Source: Chloroflexota bacterium (lineage in GTDB: Bacteria > Chloroflexota > Anaerolineae > Promineifilales > Promineifilaceae). From it: a DNA stretch of 6,994 bases. The stretch covers positions 1 through 6,994 of the forward strand of contig CAUJGI010000546.1 in NCBI GenBank assembly GCA_963169155.1. Reading direction: 5' to 3'. The first letter of the stretch is position 1. Each line of letters opens with the position of its first letter. A model generated the notes under the pieces. It had not been told where the DNA came from and searched no databases. It was given only the letters and a program-made list of their open reading frames with translations. This document shows, one piece after another, positions 1-4,090 of this stretch. Position numbers and translations under genes: made by a program.

Positions 1-665
1 TAGTGGTGCATTACCACCGCAACCGGCAGGCGGCCGAAAAAACGGCCGCTTCCCTGCCCGGCAGCAACCACCACATCGCTCAGGCAGAAATGGCCGACCC
101 GGCGGCGCTGGAGCGATTGGTGGCCGAGGTGGTGGCAAAGTACGGCCGTATCGACATCCTCGTCAACAATGCGGGCATCTACGAAGACCATCCGCTGACC
201 GAGGTGAGCTTTGCCGCGTGGCAGGCGGCGTGGCACAACACGCTGGCAGTGAATCTGGTGGGTGTAGCCAATTTGTGTTATTTGGTGGGGCAGCAAATGA
301 TTAAGCAGGGCTACGGCCGTATCGTCAACGTTTCCTCGCGTGGTGCCTTTCGCGGCGAGCCGACGGCCCCAGCTTATGGCGCCAGCAAAGCCGGGCTGAA
401 CGCTATGAGCCAGTCGCTGGCCAAATATCTGGCCCCGTACAACATTTTTGTCGGCGTCGTGGCCCCTGGCTTTGTCGAAACCGACATGGCCGAGGAGTTT
501 TTGGTGGGCGAAATTGGCGCGAGCATTCGCGGGCAGAGTCCGCTGAACCGGGTGGCCACCCCGGACGAAGTGGCCTACCCGGTGCTGTTTTTAGCCGCCG
601 AAGGCACGCAGTTCCTCACCGGGGCGATCATCGACGTCAACGGCGCGTCTTACCTGCGCACCTGA
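1..665 (+). CDS. short-chain dehydrogenase/reductase, N-terminus outside window
   Basis: NAD(P)-dependent oxidoreductase of the classical SDR family; the substrate cannot be told, though the overall look is FabG-like. The frame is open from the window edge (first complete codon at base 3) to TGA at 663-665, giving 220 visible residues. Visible SDR landmarks, numbered from base 3, are N55-N56-A57-G58 (the NNAG structural motif), N84 in LAVN, S112 in NVSS (catalytic Ser), Y125-x3-K129 (catalytic Tyr/Lys), and P155-G156 followed by ET. The C-terminus reads TGAIIDVNGA, as usual. The Gly-rich TGxxxGIG cofactor motif is missing because about 30 N-terminal residues lie upstream. The GTG at base 3 falls in strand beta-2 (VHYHRN) and is not the real start. 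The gene converges on the lipoprotein gene, with a 73-bp gap holding an inverted repeat. Family assignment is firm. Confidence 0.93.
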   Translation, partial: VVHYHRNRQAAEKTAASLPGSNHHIAQAEMADPAALERLVAEVVAKYGRIDILVNNAGIYEDHPLTEVSFAAWQAAWHNTLAVNLVGVANLCYLVGQQMIKQGYGRIVNVSSRGAFRGEPTAPAYGASKAGLNAMSQSLAKYLAPYNIFVGVVAPGFVETDMAEEFLVGEIGASIRGQSPLNRVATPDEVAYPVLFLAAEGTQFLTGAIIDVNGASYLRT

Positions 666-671
666 GCAAGC

Positions 672-728
672 ATTTTCCCAGAAACTGCTGTAATGGACTT
701 TCGATTCAACCGAAGTTTCCGGGAAAAT
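672..728. terminator. inverted repeat between convergent genes, possible bidirectional terminator
   Basis: Arms 672-686 and 714-728 are 15 nt each and complementary at 14 of 15 positions (the mismatch is 680/720), with a 27-nt loop. They fill the gap between the SDR stop (665) and the lipoprotein stop (739). The outer ends read ATTTTCCC / GGGAAAAT, followed on + by a short T run. The loop is longer than usual for an intrinsic terminator and the T tract is weak, so the terminator role is inferred from position and pairing only. Confidence 0.4.
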
Positions 729-738
729 TTATCCACAC

Positions 739-1350
739 CTACGGCAAAAAGCGGAAGGTATCCAGCACCTGGGCGTACAGCCGATCGGCGGCGGCGGGCT
801 GGAAGGTCAGCTCGTAGAACTGGTCATTGTGCACCGCAAACAGCATCCGGCTGATGTCCTGGCCGGGCATGTTGTTGATTTGTACGGCCGTTACCCCATC
901 CAGCACCACTTCTTCAAATTCCAAACCAAAAACTTCCTCATTGGCCCGGTAACCAGCTACCAGGGCCTCCAGCGGCTGGCCCTCGGCTGGCGCGACCTTC
1001 ACCTGAAGCCAGACCACTTCGCCGTGCAAAATGAGCGGATCGTCGGTGCAGCGATTCGTTGTCTCATCCACCGGGTCCATGCTGACAAAGGTGTTGGTCA
1101 GGGCATCCTGCCCGGGCAGCCAGCAGTAGGTTGGCGGATAGATCAGGCAGTAGCCGCCCGCTTCGCTGGTGAAAAGGTGGCCAACGGTGGGGGTGGGATC
1201 GCAAACGGCCGTTTCCAGCACTGCTTCAGCCGTCGATTCAGTTGGGGAGACGGGAACGGCCGTTGCCGGAGCGGCTTCTTCGGTTGGCGGGGTGCAGGCG
1301 GCCAGGGCCAATAGACTGCCAAGGAGCAGCAAAATCAATCGTTTTTGCAT
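739..1350 (-). CDS. secreted lipoprotein of unknown function with four-cysteine domain
   Basis: 203-residue exported lipoprotein. The N-terminus has Lys3/Arg4, a Leu-rich core (5-16) and a clear lipobox L16-A17-A18-C19, so C19 should be lipidated and the protein held on the outer face of the membrane. Residues 20-49 are a Thr/Pro/Ala/Glu-rich tether. Residues 50-203 form a compact domain with cysteines at 50, 68, 76 and 101, enough for two disulfides. It ends in VLDTFRFLP, an ending common in small extracellular domains of the PsbP-like or lipoprotein sort (from memory). The start is supported by GAGGT (bases 1362 to 1358 on the minus strand) 7 nt upstream of ATG. Three ACGGCCGT octamers are inside it, all read Thr-Ala-Val. 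No enzyme motif is recognised and no function is proposed. It is transcribed away from the AraC gene. Confidence 0.85.
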   Translation of the reverse strand: MQKRLILLLLGSLLALAACTPPTEEAAPATAVPVSPTESTAEAVLETAVCDPTPTVGHLFTSEAGGYCLIYPPTYCWLPGQDALTNTFVSMDPVDETTNRCTDDPLILHGEVVWLQVKVAPAEGQPLEALVAGYRANEEVFGLEFEEVVLDGVTAVQINNMPGQDISRMLFAVHNDQFYELTFQPAAADRLYAQVLDTFRFLP

Positions 1351-1518
1351 GGTGTTTACCTCACAAAAAATTCTTCAACTCAGTAAAACCATACGGCAAA
1401 CCAACCCGTGACCGCTAGACGCGGCCCCAACGCCATGCCCACGTTAGGAAGATTATTGCTGGAACCAAAACATCCCTGCCAAAGAGAGTTTAGGTGTGAG
1501 CACCCCACCAGGAAGGGA

Positions 1519-1717
1519 AATCCACAGATTTTCCAGATGGCAGAATTATCCATTTGAACATGGTTCAGAAATCAAAGAAACTCGCTGGATAATTTGTAGA
1601 GCGATTTATAAAATCGCTCAAAGAACGATTTGCAAAATCGTTCTACAATTTGCGAAGTTGGCTTTGGGTCAAAATGAACCATGCCCCTATTTGCAAAATC
1701 TGGGTCATCTGTGGATT
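1519..1717. repeat. 199-bp foldback (MITE/REP-like) element
   Basis: The whole stretch is an imperfect inverted repeat about one centre (1618-1621). Paired segments are: 1519-1538 with 1698-1717 (17 of 20 without gaps, the outer 11 perfect, AATCCACAGAT / ATCTGTGGATT); 1559-1567 with 1675-1683 (9 of 9); 1594-1607 with 1635-1648 (14 pairs, one G-U); and 1611-1619 with 1623-1631 (8 of 9). Similarity stops abruptly outside 1519 and 1717. No target-site duplication or coding capacity is seen. The likely nature is a non-autonomous miniature element or a compound palindromic repeat; a structured RNA is the alternative. The pairing is read directly from the sequence; mobility is inference. Confidence 0.65.
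1594..1648. repeat. paired hairpins (REP-like doublet) at centre of foldback
   Basis: Two adjacent perfect hairpins: 1599-1607 with 1611-1619 (9 bp, loop ATA) and 1622-1631 with 1635-1644 (10 bp, loop GCA). They are variants of one unit, (TGTAG)A-R-CGATTT-loop-AAATCG-Y-TCTACA. A G-C pair in the first (1601/1617) is replaced by A-T in the second (1625/1641), a compensated change that argues the stem matters. TTGTA at 1594-1598 and TACAA at 1644-1648 can close the doublet into a three-way junction. Alternatively, 1594-1607 can pair with 1635-1648 as one long hairpin. Confidence 0.7.
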
Positions 1718-1822
1718 ACTTTCACAGGGGAAATGGCCGCCCCTCCCAGGTTGCGTGCAGGCGAGGTCCGCTTTTTCCGGGCAAACCGCAAGAAAGATCA
1801 AGAAACGGCCGCTTTCATCCGC

Positions 1823-1828
1823 TATACT
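1823..1828 (+). promoter_or_regulatory. TATACT -10 box for a leaderless regulator transcript
   Basis: TATACT differs from consensus TATAAT at one base. Its last base is at -7 if transcription starts on the A of ATG 1835, the spacing expected for a leaderless mRNA. No -35 hexamer is recognisable near 1800 and no Shine-Dalgarno precedes 1835, which fits leaderless initiation. Inferred from spacing only. Confidence 0.5.
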
Positions 1829-1834
1829 CCTAGC

Positions 1835-2734
1835 ATGACTCGCCCAACACCATTGGCCGCCAACAATCAAACAGCTGCGCTGCTGCCTGTTCTGGCTTAC
1901 ATCCAGTCGCATCTGGATGAAGATTTATCACTGGCGCAGTTGGCCGAACGGGCGGCGCTGTCGCCGTACCATTTTCACCGGCTGTTTCACGACAGCATCG
2001 GCGAAACGTTGAAGCAGTACACGCAGCGGCTGCGGCTGGAGCGCGCCGCATTCGACCTGAAAATTCGGGAGGCGACCATTTTAGAGATTGCGCTTAACGG
2101 CGGCTTTCACGCGCCAGAAACGTTCACCCGGGCCTTCAAACGGTGGTTTGGCGTGACGCCCAGGCAATATCGGGTTTCATACGGCCGGTCCCTGCACCAA
2201 CAGCACGCCGCTCATCACACATTGCTCAACGATCTGGCCACCGAAACCAGCTGCTCGCGCCTCACCATCCAAAAGCTGAAGCCAATCCCGGTGGCCTTTG
2301 TGCGCAATTTAGGTCCGTATGAAACGGTGGATGTGACCCACTACGACAGACTGATCGCCTGGGCCAACGCCAACGGGCTGTACACTGGCGACAACCTGCT
2401 GCTGGGCGTGGGCCACGACGACCCCACCATCACCGCTGCCGAAAAGGTGCGCTTCGATATCTGCCTGAGCGTGCCGGAATCGTTTCAGCCAGAGGGTGCC
2501 ATTGGCTTTCAGACGCTGCCTGGCGGAGATTTTGCGACGATGAGCTATGTTGGGCCGCTCGACGCCGGATTTGCCCAGGTTTACCATTATTTTTTTCAGC
2601 AGCTGGCCCAAATTAAAACGGTGGAACTCATCGGCCTGCCGGTCATTGAGATTTACCGCACCACACACATCAATCCAACCTACGCCCTGAACGAGACGGA
2701 TATTTTTGTACCGGTACAGCAGCTAGCGGAGTAA
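1835..2734 (+). CDS. AraC-family regulator with GyrI-like effector-binding domain
   Basis: Transcription factor of 299 residues. It has an N-terminal AraC/XylS DNA-binding domain (about 15-113) with two helix-turn-helix units: LSLAQLAERAALSPYHFHRLF near 31-51, and ATILEIALNGGF...FTRAFKRWFGVTPRQYR near 80-113. A GyrI-like small-molecule domain follows (about 140-298), recognisable from VAFVRNLGPYE (153-163), GVGHDDP (191-197), the GGDFATMSYVGP stretch, and E272-I-Y274, the position of the family's ExY motif. This is the order seen in Rob-type regulators. The reading frame extends back to GTG 1496, but residues before M114 of that frame match nothing and cross a foldback repeat, so ATG 1835 is chosen. 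It has no Shine-Dalgarno but sits 6 nt after TATACT, suggesting a leaderless message. The next gene begins 33 bp downstream on the same strand, so the two are likely co-transcribed. The ligand is unknown. Confidence 0.9.
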   Translation: MTRPTPLAANNQTAALLPVLAYIQSHLDEDLSLAQLAERAALSPYHFHRLFHDSIGETLKQYTQRLRLERAAFDLKIREATILEIALNGGFHAPETFTRAFKRWFGVTPRQYRVSYGRSLHQQHAAHHTLLNDLATETSCSRLTIQKLKPIPVAFVRNLGPYETVDVTHYDRLIAWANANGLYTGDNLLLGVGHDDPTITAAEKVRFDICLSVPESFQPEGAIGFQTLPGGDFATMSYVGPLDAGFAQVYHYFFQQLAQIKTVELIGLPVIEIYRTTHINPTYALNETDIFVPVQQLAE

Positions 2735-2767
2735 AAAGTTGGCAGTGAAAAGTGATAAGGAGCAAAA

Positions 2768-3967
2768 ATGAGCAAACAAAGTTACACGCAAATTGGCGGG
2801 ATTCACCCCGAAACCGCCACGATGACCAATGTTTTGGCCAATCAAGGTTTTGCCTCGCCGCACAACGGCCGTCCGCTCAGCGAACCAATGTTGCTGGGCA
2901 TCGCCGGGGGCCTGGGTTGTGGCTACATTTTGTGGGAGTTCAAAAAGCATGACGCCGCCATTCTGGTGATGGGCTTCCAAAACAAGTGGAACTACACCAC
3001 CGAATTTATGCTGAACTTCTGCAACCGTGTAGGCGTGCAGGCGGAATTTTTGGAAACGGGCGGGGCCAAAACAGCCGCAAAACACCTGGATGACGCCCTG
3101 GCCGACGGTTATTTTCCCATCGCCTGGGTGGACCAGGAAAAACTGCCCTACTTTTACCTGCACCCGATGTACAGCGGCTGTTTTAGCCATCTTGTGACGG
3201 TTTTTGGGGAGGAAGACGGCCGTTACCTGCTAGACGATCGGTCGCAAAAACCACTCGCCGTTGCTGGCAGCGCCCTCAGCGAGGCACGGGGGCGAATTGG
3301 CCTGTATAAAAACCGGCTGCTGCTGCTGAAAGCCACCAGCAGCGCGTTTGATCTGCCTGCGGCCATCATGGCAGGGCTGGAAGATTGCGTCGATTACCTC
3401 AGCCAGAGCTCGCAAACATTTGCCCCACCCGCCTACAAAAAGTGGGCCAACTTGATGACCCATCCCACCAACAAAAAGGGATGGCCAACAGTCTTCAAAG
3501 AAAAAGTGGGGCTTTACAGCACACTTCGCTCGTTACACGAAAGCATCAAGCTGTTTGACACGGGGGGCGGAGGCTTGCGCAGCGTCTACGCCAGCTTCTT
3601 GGATGAGGCCAGCGAGATTTTAAACCAGCCAGCCCTGGCAGAAGCGGCCGTACAGTACCGCCAGGTTGCCGTGCTTTGGGACCAATTCGCGGCTGCCGCC
3701 TTGCCCGACGATATTGAACCACTGAAGCAAACAAAGGCCCTGCTGGCTCAAAAATATGCGCTTTTCCTGGCCCACGGTGACGGCGCAGAGACCGAGCTGC
3801 GCCAGTTGAGCCAGGAGTTGAAAGAGATGGAAGTGGCGTTGAACGGCCGTTTCCCCCTCAGTGATGAAGCCATGCTCGCCCTTTTTGCCGAGCTGCAAAG
3901 CCACCTGGAACAGATTTACACCGCAGAGAAAGAAGCGCTGGCAGTTCTGGCTGGGGCAATAGGCTAA
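2768..3967 (+). CDS. BtrH N-terminal domain / DUF4872 protein with altered Cys site
   Basis: 399-residue cytoplasmic protein without a signal peptide or membrane segment. Residues 9-165 resemble the BtrH_N family (papain-like fold; butirosin BtrH transfers an acyl group from a carrier protein to an aminoglycoside). The cues are H13-P-E-T at the start, LSEPMLLGIAGGLGCGYI (37-54), S140-H141-LVTVFG and GRYLLDD (151-157). The remaining 230 residues fit the DUF4872 partner domain, ending in amphipathic helices (about 340-395). From memory the family reads H-C-E-T at the first motif; here the Cys is Pro14, so the acyl-enzyme nucleophile seems lost although His141 and Asp156 remain. Cys51 or Cys138 might substitute, or the protein may only bind. 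The start is fixed by AAGGAG at 2757-2762, 5 nt before ATG. It sits 33 bp after the AraC/GyrI gene, probably in one operon with it. Confidence 0.75.
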   Translation: MSKQSYTQIGGIHPETATMTNVLANQGFASPHNGRPLSEPMLLGIAGGLGCGYILWEFKKHDAAILVMGFQNKWNYTTEFMLNFCNRVGVQAEFLETGGAKTAAKHLDDALADGYFPIAWVDQEKLPYFYLHPMYSGCFSHLVTVFGEEDGRYLLDDRSQKPLAVAGSALSEARGRIGLYKNRLLLLKATSSAFDLPAAIMAGLEDCVDYLSQSSQTFAPPAYKKWANLMTHPTNKKGWPTVFKEKVGLYSTLRSLHESIKLFDTGGGGLRSVYASFLDEASEILNQPALAEAAVQYRQVAVLWDQFAAAALPDDIEPLKQTKALLAQKYALFLAHGDGAETELRQLSQELKEMEVALNGRFPLSDEAMLALFAELQSHLEQIYTAEKEALAVLAGAIG

Positions 3968-4029
3968 TAGGAAACTGGAGCCTGGCAATTGGAGAGTTCC
4001 AACCGCCACTTTCCCCGCCATTCTGAATC

Positions 4030-4072
4030 CGTCCGGGGCACCTGACCTCGTGTCAGGGAACTGCCCCGGACG
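4030..4072. terminator. strong GC-rich hairpin between convergent genes
   Basis: The outer stem pairs 4030-4040 with 4062-4072 (11 of 11, CGTCCGGGGCA / TGCCCCGGACG). The inner stem pairs 4041-4046 with 4052-4057 (6 of 6, CCTGAC / GTCAGG), with a 5-nt loop and a 4-nt bulge (4058-4061). It sits between the BtrH-like stop (3967) and the metallopeptidase stop (4091), where a bidirectional terminator is expected. No T tract follows on either strand, so a REP-type palindromic repeat or a transcript-end stabiliser is an equally good reading. Confidence 0.65.
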
Positions 4073-4090
4073 ATACCCATCTTCCCCCGT

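Larger units (their letters stand above)
1351..1834. other. intergenic region between divergent lipoprotein and regulator genes
   Basis: 484 bases without a convincing gene. From the left it holds the lipoprotein ribosome site (1358-1362), about 155 bases in which nothing is recognised, the 199-bp foldback element (1519-1717), and a 117-base stretch ending in the TATACT box of the regulator. An open frame runs through from GTG 1496, but its translation matches no known domain and crosses the foldback, so it is taken as chance. Confidence 0.6.

Noticed and set aside
829..1314. 161-codon open frame on + opposite the lipoprotein gene
   Set aside because: The opposite strand encodes a clear lipobox protein with a ribosome site; the + translation has no recognisable domain and is a by-product of GC-rich codons.
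1519..1717. CRISPR or tRNA reading of the structured intergenic region
   Set aside because: There are no regularly spaced direct repeats and no tRNA arms (no TTCRANY T-loop or CCA end); the pairing is that of one large inverted repeat.
1496..1834. N-terminal extension of the AraC gene from GTG 1496
   Set aside because: The 113 extra residues resemble no domain, the stretch translates both arms of the foldback element, and ATG 1835 lies at ideal spacing from a TATACT box and matches the usual AraC/GyrI start.
2707..2718. Perfect 12-bp palindrome TGTACCGGTACA before the BtrH-like gene
   Set aside because: One or two 12-bp palindromes are expected by chance in 7 kb, and it lies in codons of the regulator's C-terminus; no second copy was noticed.
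2735..2767. Possible separate promoter between the AraC and BtrH-like genes
   Set aside because: Only 33 bp, with no recognisable -10/-35 pair; the stretch is explained by a spacer and the AAGGAG ribosome site.
3968..4029. Stretch after the BtrH-like gene with CTGGCAATTGGAGAGTTCC-like words
   Set aside because: It looks vaguely like low-complexity GGCARTTGG repeats, but there is no repeated unit long enough to support a feature.
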